Part shown: piece after piece, positions 26,934 to 36,382 of the stretch
How positions within the stretch are numbered: the stretch's first letter is position 1
Layout of the letters: every line of letters starts with the position of its first letter
Assembly (NCBI RefSeq): GCF_030816155.1
Contig: NZ_JAUSXR010000001.1
Location: 1,922,001 to 1,986,000 of the forward strand
DNA length: 64,000 bases
Source: Arthrobacter woluwensis
Lineage (GTDB): Bacteria; Actinomycetota; Actinomycetes; Actinomycetales; Micrococcaceae
Direction of reading: 5' to 3'
Notes under the pieces: model-generated
Told to the model about the DNA's origin: nothing
The model's input: only the letters and a program-made list of their open reading frames with translations
The model's database searches: none
Translations under genes and position numbers: made by a program

Positions 26934-27545
26934 TCACACGTCCCGGTCAGGGTGAACCCGGCGCATCTCTTCGGCCAGCGCCGGGTTGCCCTTTCCCAGC
27001 TCCCCCACGATGTTCTCCACGACCTCCGGGCTCTTGTTCTGACTGAGCTTCGCCCGCGCCTCGAAACGGGTCACCCTCATCCGGAGGCCGACGGTGCCCT
27101 TCGCGATACGGCGAGTCCCCTCCTCGTCCTCGCTCAGGCTGCGGCCGTGCGGCTGGTGGCGCTCGAAGTGATCCGTGAGGCGGCCGAGCATGGCGTAGTT
27201 CTCCTCATCGCTGAGGATCTCGGGCGTCCCGTAGAGGTGCGCGGTGACGTGATTCCAGGTGGGCACCAGGTCGCCGGGCGCGTACCAGCTCGGGGAGACG
27301 TAGTCGTGAGGGCCCTGGATGATGACGAGGATCTCGTGCTCGCCGAGTTCGTGGAGTTTCTCGTCCGGCCGTCCGAAGTGGCTGACGATCACGATCCCTT
27401 CCTCGTCCTCGTCCAGGATGGCCGGGTAGTGCGAGGCCGTGAGTCCCTGCGAGGACGGAGAGACGAACGTCGCCCACGGGTTGTTGCGGATGAGCCGCTT
27501 GACCTCGGCGGGATCGGTCATGAGATAGCGGGGTGTGTGACGCAT
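26934..27545 (-). CDS. PaiB-family FMN-binding protein
   Basis: The 203-residue protein fits the FMN-binding negative transcriptional regulator family named for Bacillus PaiB: MRHTPRYLMTDPAEVKRLIR, NNPWATFVS..ASHYPAIL, YVSPSWYAPGDLVPTWNHVTAHLYG, and LTDHFERHQP. The split-barrel fold suggests FMN or pyridoxamine-oxidase-like chemistry, and the true role is unclear. ATG 27545 overlaps the stop of the EamA gene by one base (TGATG), indicating translational coupling; AAGGA lies upstream. Confidence 0.87.
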   Translation of the reverse strand: MRHTPRYLMTDPAEVKRLIRNNPWATFVSPSSQGLTASHYPAILDEDEEGIVIVSHFGRPDEKLHELGEHEILVIIQGPHDYVSPSWYAPGDLVPTWNHVTAHLYGTPEILSDEENYAMLGRLTDHFERHQPHGRSLSEDEEGTRRIAKGTVGLRMRVTRFEARAKLSQNKSPEVVENIVGELGKGNPALAEEMRRVHPDRDV

Positions 27546-28480
27546 CAGAGTCCTTTCGAGGAGGAGACGGGCGTGGTCCGGGTGCGGACCGCGAGCGCGG
27601 CGCACAGGATGACGGCGACGCCGCCGAGGAGGGTCGGCACGCCGGGATGCTCACCCAGCAGCAGCGCGGCCCAGAGGATGGTCATGACGGGCTGGGTGAG
27701 CTGGATCTGACTCACCTGGGCCATCGGGCCGAGGGCGAGTCCGCGGTACCACGCGAAGAATCCGAGGAACATGCTCACCACGGCCAGGTAGGCGAAGGCC
27801 CACCACTGCGCCGGGCCCGCTTGGAGGACCCGGTCGTCGAGCGAGGAGATGGTCAGCGCGGTCATGAGGGGCGCCGCCAGGACGAGCGCCCAAGAGACGG
27901 TCTGCCAGGAGCCGAGTTCGCGGGCGAGCAGCCCGCCCTCCGCGTAGCCGGCGGCGGCCGCGAGCACTGCGGCGAACAGCAGGGCGTCCGCCCAGTGCAG
28001 GGTTCCCATCCCCCCGCCCTGCACGGACGCGAAGGCCACGGCGCACACCGCGCCGAGTGCGGAGAACACCCAGAAGGAACGCGCGGGCCGTTCTTTGCCG
28101 CGGAGCACGGCCAGGACCGCCGTCGCGGCGGGCAGCAGGCCGATCACCACCGCGGCGTGACTCGCAGGCACGGTAGTGAGGGCGTAGGACGTGAGGACCG
28201 GGAAGCCGACGACGACGCCGGCGGCAACGACCGCGAGCCGGAGCCACTGTGCCCCGCGGGGCAGCCGTTGCCGGGTGAGTGCGAGGGCGCAGGCGGCGAG
28301 CACCGCCGCGACGACCGCGCGGGCCGAGCCGACGAACAGGGCCGGAAGACCCGTGGCCGCGATCCGCGTGAACGGGAGGGTGAAGGAGAAAGCCACGACG
28401 CCCAGCAGGCCCCACCAGAGGCCCGGATACCGGGATAGCACTGTCGGTCGATCGAGAGTAACGCTACTATCTACTTTCAT
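27545..28480 (-). CDS. EamA-family (DMT) exporter
   Basis: The 311-residue protein has ten predicted membrane helices made of two EamA repeats, with the helix-end motifs GSARAVVAAVLAA and QLTQPVMTILWAALLLGEHP typical of the family. Members export amino acids or other metabolites. It is co-transcribed with the PaiB-like gene and divergent from a MocR-type regulator. In many bacteria a MocR/PdxR-like regulator controls such an EamA gene. Its ATG overlaps the divergent gene's ATG, so both transcripts may be leaderless. Confidence 0.85.
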   Translation of the reverse strand: MKVDSSVTLDRPTVLSRYPGLWWGLLGVVAFSFTLPFTRIAATGLPALFVGSARAVVAAVLAACALALTRQRLPRGAQWLRLAVVAAGVVVGFPVLTSYALTTVPASHAAVVIGLLPAATAVLAVLRGKERPARSFWVFSALGAVCAVAFASVQGGGMGTLHWADALLFAAVLAAAAGYAEGGLLARELGSWQTVSWALVLAAPLMTALTISSLDDRVLQAGPAQWWAFAYLAVVSMFLGFFAWYRGLALGPMAQVSQIQLTQPVMTILWAALLLGEHPGVPTLLGGVAVILCAALAVRTRTTPVSSSKGL

Positions 28481-28491
28481 GAATCATGATA
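28465..28491. promoter_or_regulatory. Overlapping divergent promoters and starts of EamA and MocR genes
   Basis: The two ATG codons share bases in CATG at 28478-28481. On the plus strand TACTAT (28465-28470) lies 8 bases before the ATG; on the minus strand TATCAT (28491-28486) lies 5 bases before. TCATGA occurs twice (28477-28482 and 28484-28489). The layout fits leaderless transcripts. Confidence 0.5.
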
Positions 28492-29897
28492 GCACCGAGC
28501 GAATCGTCCAGGGCTTGCGCACGTGGATCTCCACCGCGGCACCCGGCGCCAGAGTGCCGTCCAACCGGGCCCTCATGGCGGAATACGGCGCCAGCCCGGT
28601 CACCGTTCAAAAGGCGATGCGGGCCCTCGCCTCGCTGGGACTCATCGAAAGCCGCCCGGGCGTGGGCACGTTCGTCCGGGGCGTCCGGCCCACCCGGCCC
28701 GCCGATTTCGGCTGGCAGACGGCGGCCCTCGGGGCTCCGCCGTCGCGGGGCGGCTCGCTCTCCTCGACCCAGCGCACCATGGCCCCCGACGCGATCGGGC
28801 TGCACTCCGGATATCCCGCCCGCGAGCTGCTCCCGGAACGGCTCGTCCGCTCCGCCCTCGCCCGCGCCGCGCGCACCGAGGCCGCCATCGGGCGCTCCCC
28901 CGCCGCAGGTCTGCCCGAGCTGCAGGCCTGGTTCGCCGGAGAGCTGGCGGCCTTCGCCCCCGTGGACGTCACACCGCCGAGCGCACGGGACGTCCTGGTG
29001 CTCTCGGGGAGTCAGAGCGGCCTGAGCTCGATCTTCCGGGCCCTCGTGGGGCCAGGCCAGCCTCTCGTCATCGAATCGCCCAGCTACTGGGGGTCGATCC
29101 TCGCGGCAGCCCAGGCCGGGGTGACCCTGGTGCCCGTGCCGAGCGGTCAGCACGGTCCCGATCCCGCCGACGTCGAGCGGGCCTTCGAGGAGACCGGAGC
29201 ACGCGCGTTCTACGCCCAGCCGAGCTACGCCAATCCGAGCGGCGCGCAGTGGAGCCGCGAACGCGGGCTCGCGATCCTCGACGTGGTGCGCCGGCACGGG
29301 GCCTTCCTGATCGAGGACGACTGGGCTCATGATCTGGGCATCGACACCGAACCGCATCCGATCGCGGCCCAGGACGACCAGGGGCACGTGATCTACCTGC
29401 GCTCCCTCACCAAGAGCGTCTCCCCGTCCCTCCGCGTCGCAGCCCTGATCGCCCGCGGTCCCGCGCGGGACCGCATCCTGGCGGACCGGGCCGCAGAGTC
29501 CATGTACGTGAGCGGACTGCTCCAGGCAGCCGCGCTCGACGTCGTCACGCAGCCATCCTGGCGGACGCATCTCAAGGGTCTCCGGCGTCAGCTGAAGGAC
29601 CGGCGCGACCTGCTGCTCGACGCCTTGCGCGAGCACGTTCCCCAGGTGCAGGTGGAGTTCACTCCCCCGGGCGGCCTGAATCTCTGGGCGCGGCTGCCCG
29701 ACGGCACGGACGCGGAGCTGCTGGCGCGCCACTGCGAGAGCCGCGGCGTCATCCTCGCACCGGGCACGGAGTGGTTCCCGGCCGAGCCGTCCGGGTCCTA
29801 CATCAGGCTCAATTACTCCGGTTCGAACCCCGAACGCTTCCCCGACGCGGCCCGCATCCTGGGAGAGGTGCTGGGAGAAGCCCTGCGCGAGAGCTGA
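28479..29897 (+). CDS. MocR/PdxR-type regulator: GntR winged helix fused to aminotransferase-like domain
   Basis: The 472-residue protein has a GntR winged helix (about 5-70: ERIVQGLRTWI, VPSNRALMAEYGASPVTVQKAMRALASLGLIESRPG) and a fold-type I aminotransferase domain. The latter includes the PLP region YLRSLTKSVSPSLRVAAL with the Schiff-base lysine, and the Asp segment LIEDDWAHDLGID. Such proteins bind PLP and regulate neighbouring genes, here most likely the divergent EamA-PaiB operon. No ribosome site precedes the ATG. Confidence 0.9.
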   Translation: MNHDSTERIVQGLRTWISTAAPGARVPSNRALMAEYGASPVTVQKAMRALASLGLIESRPGVGTFVRGVRPTRPADFGWQTAALGAPPSRGGSLSSTQRTMAPDAIGLHSGYPARELLPERLVRSALARAARTEAAIGRSPAAGLPELQAWFAGELAAFAPVDVTPPSARDVLVLSGSQSGLSSIFRALVGPGQPLVIESPSYWGSILAAAQAGVTLVPVPSGQHGPDPADVERAFEETGARAFYAQPSYANPSGAQWSRERGLAILDVVRRHGAFLIEDDWAHDLGIDTEPHPIAAQDDQGHVIYLRSLTKSVSPSLRVAALIARGPARDRILADRAAESMYVSGLLQAAALDVVTQPSWRTHLKGLRRQLKDRRDLLLDALREHVPQVQVEFTPPGGLNLWARLPDGTDAELLARHCESRGVILAPGTEWFPAEPSGSYIRLNYSGSNPERFPDAARILGEVLGEALRES

Positions 29898-29975
29898 CCG
29901 ACGCCCCGGTTTGCCCTTCCGGCAAACGGGCTTGCCACTCGCCGTCGCGGTGGCGATGCTGGGAGGAGACTCCGG

Positions 29976-30650
29976 ATGAAAGGCCGCCACGTGACGCACA
30001 CCTTCGACAAGCAGTACTGGGACGGGCATTGGCGCGACGCGGCAGACCGGCCGACGCCAGCGAACCCGTATCTCCAGGAACATCTGTCAGCGCTGCCTCC
30101 GGGCACTGCCCTGGACGCCGGCTGCGGGACAGGAGCCGAAGCGGTCTGGCTCGCCGAACACGGCTGGCGAGTGACCGGGGCCGACCTCTCCCCGCACGCG
30201 CTGCGGGAAGCAGCGGCACGGGCCACCCAGGCCGGAGTGGCCGATCAGGTGCGCTGGGTGGAGGCTGACCTGACCACGTGGGAACCGGGCGAGCGCTTCG
30301 ACCTGGTCGTCACCAACTACGCACACCCGGCCACACCACAGCTGGACTTCTACCGAAAGATCGCGGACTGGGTGACGGTGGGCGGCACGCTGCTCATCGT
30401 GGGGCACCTGCACGGTCACCTGTCCGAGGTCCGGCACCCCGCGCCGGACGAGGCGGAGGGACCGGATCACGACCACGACGGCGGTCACGCCCCGGAGAAG
30501 AGCACCGTCACTCTGGTGGACACGGTGGCCGTCCTGGACCCGGAGCGCTGGAGGATCGACGCGGCCGACGAGCGGCATCGCACCGTGCGGATGCCCGAGC
30601 GGGAGCTGTCCCTGCACGATCTGGTGGTACGGGCCACCCGGCTCGCCTGA
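29976..30650 (+). CDS. Class I SAM-dependent methyltransferase
   Basis: The 224-residue protein has motif I LDAGCGTGAEAVWLA (from 46), an acidic end of strand 2 in VTGADLSPHALREAA, and motif III-like VEADLTTWEPGERFDLVVTNY. The middle is His/Asp-rich (PDHDHDGGHA), perhaps metal-binding or just a loop. The group resembles TehB/UbiE-like methyltransferases; the substrate is unknown. GGAGGAG lies 7 bases before the ATG. It follows the MocR gene by 78 bases. Confidence 0.85.
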   Translation: MKGRHVTHTFDKQYWDGHWRDAADRPTPANPYLQEHLSALPPGTALDAGCGTGAEAVWLAEHGWRVTGADLSPHALREAAARATQAGVADQVRWVEADLTTWEPGERFDLVVTNYAHPATPQLDFYRKIADWVTVGGTLLIVGHLHGHLSEVRHPAPDEAEGPDHDHDGGHAPEKSTVTLVDTVAVLDPERWRIDAADERHRTVRMPERELSLHDLVVRATRLA

Positions 30651-30700
30651 GGCGGGCAGGCTCGGCCGGCCCAGTGACTCAGCCCTGAACGCAGCCGACC

Positions 30701-31552
30701 TCAGCGTGCCAGCACGGTCTCCAGGACGCGCGCCACGCCGTCGTCCGCACAGGCAGGCGCCCGGAACCGCGCGGCGGCGAGCGCTTCCGGATGCCCGTCC
30801 GCCATGGCATAGCCCTCGCCGGCCCAGGAGAGCATCTCGAGGTCGTTGGGCATGTCGCCGAAAGCGATGACCTCGGACGCTCCGATGCCCAGGGAGGCGG
30901 CGTGCTTCTCGAGCGTCCGCGCCTTGGTGACGCCGGGGACGGCCAGCTCCAGAAGTGCCAGGCGACGGACGTCCGAATAGGTCACGTGTGCCAGTCCCTG
31001 CACGGCCGGCGCGACGAGCGCGTGGAACTCCTCGGCGCTGAGCACCGGCGAGAGGGCGAGCAGCTTCACGACGGCGGCGTCCGGCGCGAGCGTCTCGGAC
31101 AGCGGCCCGACCACCTGGTCCTCCACGGGGAGGCCGGGATGGAGACGGAGGAATGCCGGCTCACGGTGCGGACCGGTCACCAGTTCGCTGGAGAACCCCG
31201 CCTCGGGGTGGAGCGCCCTGATGAGCTTCTGCAGGTGGAGGGCCTGCTCGAGCCGGAACGCCTCAGCGGCCACGACCTCCCGCCGGGCCATGTCCCAGAC
31301 GACCGCGCCGTTCGAACAGATGACGGTTCCGGCGTGGTCGAGCTGTTCCTCGAGCGGCCCGAGCCAGCGGATCGGACGGCCGGTCACGAAGACGACCTCC
31401 ACTCCGGCCTCGCGCGCACGACGGAAGGCGGCCCTGGTCCGGGCGGAGACGACTCCGCCCGGACTCAGGATCGTGCCGTCCACATCGCTCGCGATCAGGC
31501 GCGGCCGCGAGGGCCGGGCTGTGGATCCCGTGCGGATCGCCGGTGTGTCCAT
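30701..31552 (-). CDS. HAD-superfamily hydrolase, Cof type
   Basis: The 283-residue protein has HAD motif I ASDVDGT (D23 and D25 nucleophile pair), motif II VFVTGRP, a C2-type cap, and the C-terminal FGDMPNDLEMLSWAGEGYAM for motifs III-IV. Cof-type HADs are cytoplasmic sugar-phosphate, FMN or PLP phosphatases. ATG 31552 has GGAG upstream. A GTG at 31594 overlaps the purU stop (GTGA) and could be an alternative coupled start. It is the last gene of the glyA-sox-purU direction. Whether it belongs functionally is unclear. Confidence 0.8.
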   Translation of the reverse strand: MDTPAIRTGSTARPSRPRLIASDVDGTILSPGGVVSARTRAAFRRAREAGVEVVFVTGRPIRWLGPLEEQLDHAGTVICSNGAVVWDMARREVVAAEAFRLEQALHLQKLIRALHPEAGFSSELVTGPHREPAFLRLHPGLPVEDQVVGPLSETLAPDAAVVKLLALSPVLSAEEFHALVAPAVQGLAHVTYSDVRRLALLELAVPGVTKARTLEKHAASLGIGASEVIAFGDMPNDLEMLSWAGEGYAMADGHPEALAAARFRAPACADDGVARVLETVLAR

Positions 31553-31590
31553 CAACCCAGTCTCCGGCACTTCCGTCCCGAGGAGCAGGG

Positions 31591-32445
31591 TCACCGCAGC
31601 ACCACGGTCCGGTTCCCGTTGAGCACGACCCGTCCTTCACAGTGCCAGCGCACCGCGTTGGAGAGGGCCTTGCACTCGGCGTCACGGCCCACGGCCACCA
31701 GATCCTCGGGCGAGTGGGTGTGGTCCACATCGATCACCTGCTGGGCGATGATCGGCCCCTCATCCAGCTCGGCGTTGACGTAGTGCGCCGTGGCGCCCAC
31801 TGTCTTCACGCCGCGCTCCCAGGCCTGGTGATACGGCTTCGCGCCCTTGAAAGACGGCAGGAAGGAGTGGTGGATGTTGATCACGCGGCCGGCCATGCGG
31901 GTGGCCAGCGCATCCGAGAGGACCTGCATGTAGCGGGCCAGGACCACCAGCTCGGCGCCGTACCTGTCCACCACGGAGAGCAGCTCCGCCTCGGCTTCCG
32001 GCTTGTTCTCCTTGGTCACCGGGATGTGGTGGTACGGGATGCCGTGCCACTCCACGAGCCCGCGATGATCCTCGTGGTTGGACACCACGGCCACGATCTC
32101 CACCGGCAGCTCCCCGATCCGGGCACGGAACAGCAGGTCGTTGAGGCAGTGCCCGAACTTGGAGACCATCAGCAGCACCTTGGTCTTCTCCCCGGCGGGC
32201 CGCAGGGACCAGGTCATGCCGAACGGCTCGGCCACGGCGGCGAAGTCCTCCGCCAGCGCCTCCGCCGTCTCTCCGGCCCGCGCTTCGAAATGCAGCCGCA
32301 TGTAGAAGTGCCCGCCGCGGCGGTCGCCGTATTCCTTGATGTCCTCGATGTCGCAGCCCCGCTCCGCGAGGAAGCCGGACACCGCGGCCACGATCCCCGT
32401 GGACCAGCCGCAGTCGAGGGTCAGGACGAATTCCGGTCCGGTCAT
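31591..32445 (-). CDS. purU: Formyltetrahydrofolate deformylase (copy 1, in the sox operon)
   Basis: PurU hydrolyses 10-formyl-THF to formate and THF. The 284 residues have an N-terminal ACT-like domain (about 5-80) and a formyltransferase-like hydrolase domain with N190 and H192 in INIHHSFLPSF and D228 in LDEGPI. ATG 32445 follows the soxG stop by one base (TGAGATG), so translation is coupled. In this context it recycles THF loaded with methyl carbons from sarcosine: 5,10-methylene-THF made by SoxA is oxidised to 10-formyl-THF and released as formate. A second, divergent copy is at 55845-56768. Confidence 0.95.
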   Translation of the reverse strand: MTGPEFVLTLDCGWSTGIVAAVSGFLAERGCDIEDIKEYGDRRGGHFYMRLHFEARAGETAEALAEDFAAVAEPFGMTWSLRPAGEKTKVLLMVSKFGHCLNDLLFRARIGELPVEIVAVVSNHEDHRGLVEWHGIPYHHIPVTKENKPEAEAELLSVVDRYGAELVVLARYMQVLSDALATRMAGRVINIHHSFLPSFKGAKPYHQAWERGVKTVGATAHYVNAELDEGPIIAQQVIDVDHTHSPEDLVAVGRDAECKALSNAVRWHCEGRVVLNGNRTVVLR

Positions 32446-32446
32446 C

Positions 32447-33106
32447 TCAGTACACCTCCGGCGCGGAGAACTCGCGCATCGCATCCACGAGCCAGCGGCC
32501 CACATGATCGGCGAACGACGCCCGGGGCAGCACCCGGAACGTCTCCGCGCCCGTTTTCCACACCAGGACCGGAACGTGATCCAGCACCGTGACGATCGCC
32601 TGACCTGCGGGGAAGGACCGCGGGTGCAGATCGAAGGAGACGCCCTTCTCCAGGACCAGGCGGGCGCTCGGACCGCTCAGTTCGAAGGTGGTGCGGTTCG
32701 CCGAGAGGTCGACGACGGCGCCCGGCAGCCGGGAGCCCGGCTCGCCGAGGGTCGCGGCGAGACGTCCCGCCTCCGCCGGACCGCGATCCAGGCCGGCAGT
32801 GCTCTCGTCACCCACCGCGAGGAACTCGTCGGGGCCGATCCACAGGACGGTGTAGCCGCCACCCGCCGTCGTGCTCCCATGACCGGACGGGAGCGGGAAG
32901 CCCAGCGCCGCCTCCACGGCCGCGGCCGCAGCGGATCCCGGCACGGCACGGAGGCCCAGCTGGGTCAGGAACGGGATCTCCCGGAGGGTCACGCCCCGTT
33001 CGCCGGCCACACCGGCGGCCGCGAAGGCCTCCGCGAGCTGCGCGGCAGGGCTGCGCCGCAGGCTCGCGACGTCGGCCAGGGTTGCCTCGGAAATCATCTC
33101 AGCCAT
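32447..33106 (-). CDS. soxG: Sarcosine oxidase gamma subunit
   Basis: The 219-residue protein has the SoxG pattern: [92 protein letters not shown]. The subunit is part of the heterotetrameric sarcosine oxidase and contacts the folate-binding part of SoxA. ATG 33106 overlaps the end of soxA by 8 bases. Confidence 0.93.
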   Translation of the reverse strand: MAEMISEATLADVASLRRSPAAQLAEAFAAAGVAGERGVTLREIPFLTQLGLRAVPGSAAAAAVEAALGFPLPSGHGSTTAGGGYTVLWIGPDEFLAVGDESTAGLDRGPAEAGRLAATLGEPGSRLPGAVVDLSANRTTFELSGPSARLVLEKGVSFDLHPRSFPAGQAIVTVLDHVPVLVWKTGAETFRVLPRASFADHVGRWLVDAMREFSAPEVY

Positions 33107-36071
33107 CACGGCGCTTCCCTTCAGGGTCGTAAAGGACGGTGTCACCGACCAGGACTTCCACGATCCGGTCCCCGGCGACGGCGGTGAGCTTCTCGCCGAT
33201 GCGGTTCCGGCCGTTCTTGATCAGAGCCAGCGCGAAGGAACGTCCCAGCGCGGCCGAGTGGTAACTGGAGGTCACGTGTCCCAGCATCGGGACCGGGCCG
33301 TACGCCGGGTTGAGCGAGATGCCCTGCTCCACCACCTGCGTGCCTTCCGGCAGCCGGAAGGAGTGGTCCACCGGGAGCAACGAGACCATGTGCTTGCGGT
33401 CCGTGCGCGCGGTGTCGATCCGGGCGTAGGAGCGCTTGCCCACGAAGTCCTTCGCCTTGGAGACGATCCACTCCATGCCGGCGTCCTGCGGCGTCACCGT
33501 GCCGTCCGTGTCCTGGCCGACGATCGGGTAGCCCTTCTCGGCGCGGAGCACGTGCATGGTCTCCGTGCCGTACGGGGTGATCCCGAACTCGGCTCCGGCC
33601 TCCGCCACATCCTCCCAGACCTGCAGGCCGTACCAGGTGGCCACGTTGATCTCGAAAGCCAGCTCGCCGGAGAAGGAGATCCGGCAGACGCGGGCGGGGA
33701 TGCCCGAGGCCAGGGTGGTCTCGCGCCAGGCCATGAACGGGAAGGCGTCGTTGTCCACGTCGAGCCCGGGGGCGACCTTGGCGATGACGTCGCGGGACTT
33801 CGGGCCGACGACGGCCACCGTGGTGACCTGCTCCGTGACGGACGTGAAGTTGACGTCCAGGCCGGGCCACTCCGTCTGGTGCCACTCCTCCAGCCAGTCG
33901 AGGACCTTCGCGGCCCCGCCGGTGGTGGTGGTCATGAAGAAGCGGTCCTCGTCGAGGCGGAGGGTCACGCCGTCGTCGAACATCATGCCGTCCGGGCCGC
34001 ACATGACGCCGTAGCGGCCCATGCCCGGCGCGAGCTTCTTGAACGCGTTGGTGTAGATGCGGTTCAGGAACTCGCCGGCGTCGGCGCCCCAGATCTCGAT
34101 CTTGCCGAGCGTGGTGGCGTCCATGAAACCGACCGATTCGCGGACGGCCCGGCACTCGCGGAGCACGGCCTCGTCCATCGACTCCCCCGGCTGCGGGAAG
34201 TACCAGGGGCGCAGCCACTGGCCGACGAACTCGAACTCGGCGCCGTGGGCCACGTGCCAGGGGTGGATCGAGGTGATCCGCTCCGGATCGAACAGGTCGC
34301 CGCGCTTCCGTCCGGCCATGGCCGCGAAAGCCACGGGTGCGTAGGGGGCGCGGAAGGTGGTGGTGCCGATGGAACCGAGGTTCTCCGGCACCCCGCCTTG
34401 GGCGTCCTTCAGGGCCGCGGCGATGACGCCGATGGCGTTGACGCCGGAGGTCTTGCCCTGGTCGTTGGCCGTGGAGATCGAGGTGTAGCGCTTGATGTGC
34501 TCCACGGACCGCATGCCGGCTCCGGTCGCGCGCAGGACGTCGGCCACGCTCTGGTCCCGCTGCTGGTCCACGAAGTGGGTCTTCCACTCCCCCGGGCCGC
34601 CCTCGGATCCGGGCACCAGCCAGAGCTGGCGGGTCGGCGCGGCGGCGGACGGAGCGTGGCTGGACAGGGCGGACGCGTGCGCTCCGGCCTCGGTCACGAA
34701 GCCGGCGTTGAACGCTGCCACGGCGCCGGCGTGGGCGCCCTCGGACGCGCAGTCCGCCAGGCGGTACGAGCCGCGGGCCGCGCCCACGATCTGCTGCGCC
34801 TTGACCGTGCTCGCCGGCACGAATCCGGCCAGTTCCTCGTCCCAGCGCAGCTTGCCCTGCCGCTGGCTGAAGAGATGGACCACCGGGCTCCAGCCGCCGG
34901 AGACGGCCAGGAGATCAGCCTCGATCCGCTCGGGCTCGCCGCTCAGCGAGCCGTCGGCATCGAGCGAGCGGACGACGACGGCGCTCACGCGGCCGGTCTC
35001 CCCCTCCGCCTCGGTGCCGCAGACGGCGGCCCCGCTGATCACCCGCACGCCGGCCGCCTCGGCGGTCAGGGCGGCGTCGCTCTTCTCGGGGCGGGCGTCG
35101 ACGACGGCCGCCACGGGAACCCCGGCGGACGCCAGGTCACGGACCGTCTCGTACGCGGAGTCGTTCGTGGTGAAGACCACGGCCCGGCTGCCGGGCACCA
35201 CACCGTACCGGTTGAGGTACGTGCGCACCGCGGAGGCGAGCATGATGCCGGGACGGTCGTTGTCCGCGAAGACGAGCGGCCGCTCGTGGGCGCCGGTCGC
35301 AAGCACGACCTGGCCTGCCCGGATGTGCCAGAGCCGCTGCCGGGACACGCCCTGGGCGTCCAGCTCGCGGGCGCGCTCCGAGCCGAGGTGATCGGTCCGG
35401 GACTCCAGGGCGATCACGTAGTTGGAGTCGTAGGAGCCGAAGGCGTTGGTGCGGGTCAGCACCGTGACCTCCTCGGCTGCGGCGAGTTCCGCGGCGGCCG
35501 CGGCGATCCACTCGGGTGCGGGCACGCCGTCGACGGTCTCGCCGGGAGCCGAGAGCAGCGAACCGCCCAGCTCGGGCTGGTCGTCGATCAGGATGACGCG
35601 GGCGCCGGTGGCGGCGGCCTGACGTGCGGCGGACAGGCCCGCCGGGCCGGCGCCGATCACCAGGACATCCGTGTGGACGTGCTTCTTGTCGTAGTAGGCC
35701 TCATCCTTGCGCGGATCCAGCTTGCCGAGGCCGGACAGGTATTCGGCGTCCAGACCGTCCGTCAGCTCGACGATCGTGGCGGGGAGCATGGACTCGTCCA
35801 CGCCGCCGGCGCCCCGGTCCTTGACCTTGAGCAGGGCGTTGGGCTCCTCGACCCCGGCGGCCAGGATGCCGCGGGGACGGCCCAGGTACAGGGACGGCGC
35901 CGCTTCGACCACCCCGTGGGCGATCAGCGCGGAGGCGACCGTGTCACCGGCGTGACCGGTGTACTCGGCGCCGTCCACTGTGAAGCGGAGCGTGTCCTCA
36001 CGGGAGATGCGGGCGTGCGGTGCCCGGTCCGCGGGGAGGCGGAACGGCTGGGCGGACTCTGCGGTGCTCAC
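33099..36071 (-). CDS. soxA: Sarcosine oxidase alpha subunit
   Basis: The 990-residue protein starts with a ferredoxin-like segment (about 25-110, [20 protein letters not shown]). A NAD-binding FAD/NAD fold follows, with [17 protein letters not shown] at 137 onward. The C-terminal ~380 residues are a folate-binding aminomethyltransferase domain ([21 protein letters not shown] .. [21 protein letters not shown]). It oxidises sarcosine to glycine and passes the methyl carbon to THF as 5,10-methylene-THF. GTG 36071 has AAAGGAG 7 bases upstream and overlaps the soxD stop (GTGA). The frame is open much further upstream, but that part is antisense-like shadow sequence. Confidence 0.96.
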   Translation of the reverse strand: MSTAESAQPFRLPADRAPHARISREDTLRFTVDGAEYTGHAGDTVASALIAHGVVEAAPSLYLGRPRGILAAGVEEPNALLKVKDRGAGGVDESMLPATIVELTDGLDAEYLSGLGKLDPRKDEAYYDKKHVHTDVLVIGAGPAGLSAARQAAATGARVILIDDQPELGGSLLSAPGETVDGVPAPEWIAAAAAELAAAEEVTVLTRTNAFGSYDSNYVIALESRTDHLGSERARELDAQGVSRQRLWHIRAGQVVLATGAHERPLVFADNDRPGIMLASAVRTYLNRYGVVPGSRAVVFTTNDSAYETVRDLASAGVPVAAVVDARPEKSDAALTAEAAGVRVISGAAVCGTEAEGETGRVSAVVVRSLDADGSLSGEPERIEADLLAVSGGWSPVVHLFSQRQGKLRWDEELAGFVPASTVKAQQIVGAARGSYRLADCASEGAHAGAVAAFNAGFVTEAGAHASALSSHAPSAAAPTRQLWLVPGSEGGPGEWKTHFVDQQRDQSVADVLRATGAGMRSVEHIKRYTSISTANDQGKTSGVNAIGVIAAALKDAQGGVPENLGSIGTTTFRAPYAPVAFAAMAGRKRGDLFDPERITSIHPWHVAHGAEFEFVGQWLRPWYFPQPGESMDEAVLRECRAVRESVGFMDATTLGKIEIWGADAGEFLNRIYTNAFKKLAPGMGRYGVMCGPDGMMFDDGVTLRLDEDRFFMTTTTGGAAKVLDWLEEWHQTEWPGLDVNFTSVTEQVTTVAVVGPKSRDVIAKVAPGLDVDNDAFPFMAWRETTLASGIPARVCRISFSGELAFEINVATWYGLQVWEDVAEAGAEFGITPYGTETMHVLRAEKGYPIVGQDTDGTVTPQDAGMEWIVSKAKDFVGKRSYARIDTARTDRKHMVSLLPVDHSFRLPEGTQVVEQGISLNPAYGPVPMLGHVTSSYHSAALGRSFALALIKNGRNRIGEKLTAVAGDRIVEVLVGDTVLYDPEGKRRDG

Positions 36072-36361
36072 TGGGAGTCTCCTTTCGCGCCGGCGGTGAG
36101 GGGTTTCTCCCCTGTGTAGATGGTCTTGAACTCGTACGTCACGGTGTCGCGGAGGGCGTTGAACCACTTGCGGCAGCCGGCGCTGTGGACCCAGCGCTCG
36201 GCGAACAGGCCCTTGGGGTTCTCGCGGTAGAACAGGTACCGCGACCATTCGGCGTCGCTCAGGGCGCTGGGGTCCTCGGGATACGGGACGTGCGCCTGTC
36301 CCCCGTAATGGAACTCGGTCTCGTCGCGCGGCCCGCAGTTCGGGCAGGTGATGAGCAGCAT
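36068..36361 (-). CDS. soxD: Sarcosine oxidase delta subunit
   Basis: The 97-residue protein has the zinc site of the family: C6 and C9 in [14 protein letters not shown]59 and C63 in [12 protein letters not shown]. These are the positions known for the heterotetrameric enzymes. [14 protein letters not shown] is also diagnostic. It overlaps soxA by 4 bases and starts 21 bases after soxB. Confidence 0.96.
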   Translation of the reverse strand: MLLITCPNCGPRDETEFHYGGQAHVPYPEDPSALSDAEWSRYLFYRENPKGLFAERWVHSAGCRKWFNALRDTVTYEFKTIYTGEKPLTAGAKGDSQ

Positions 36362-36382
36362 GGCTCGGCTCCTTTCGTGGGG

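Noticed and set aside
30701..31552. HAD hydrolase as a functional part of sarcosine metabolism
   Set aside because: Only position supports it; Cof-type HADs are common and no substrate link is visible.
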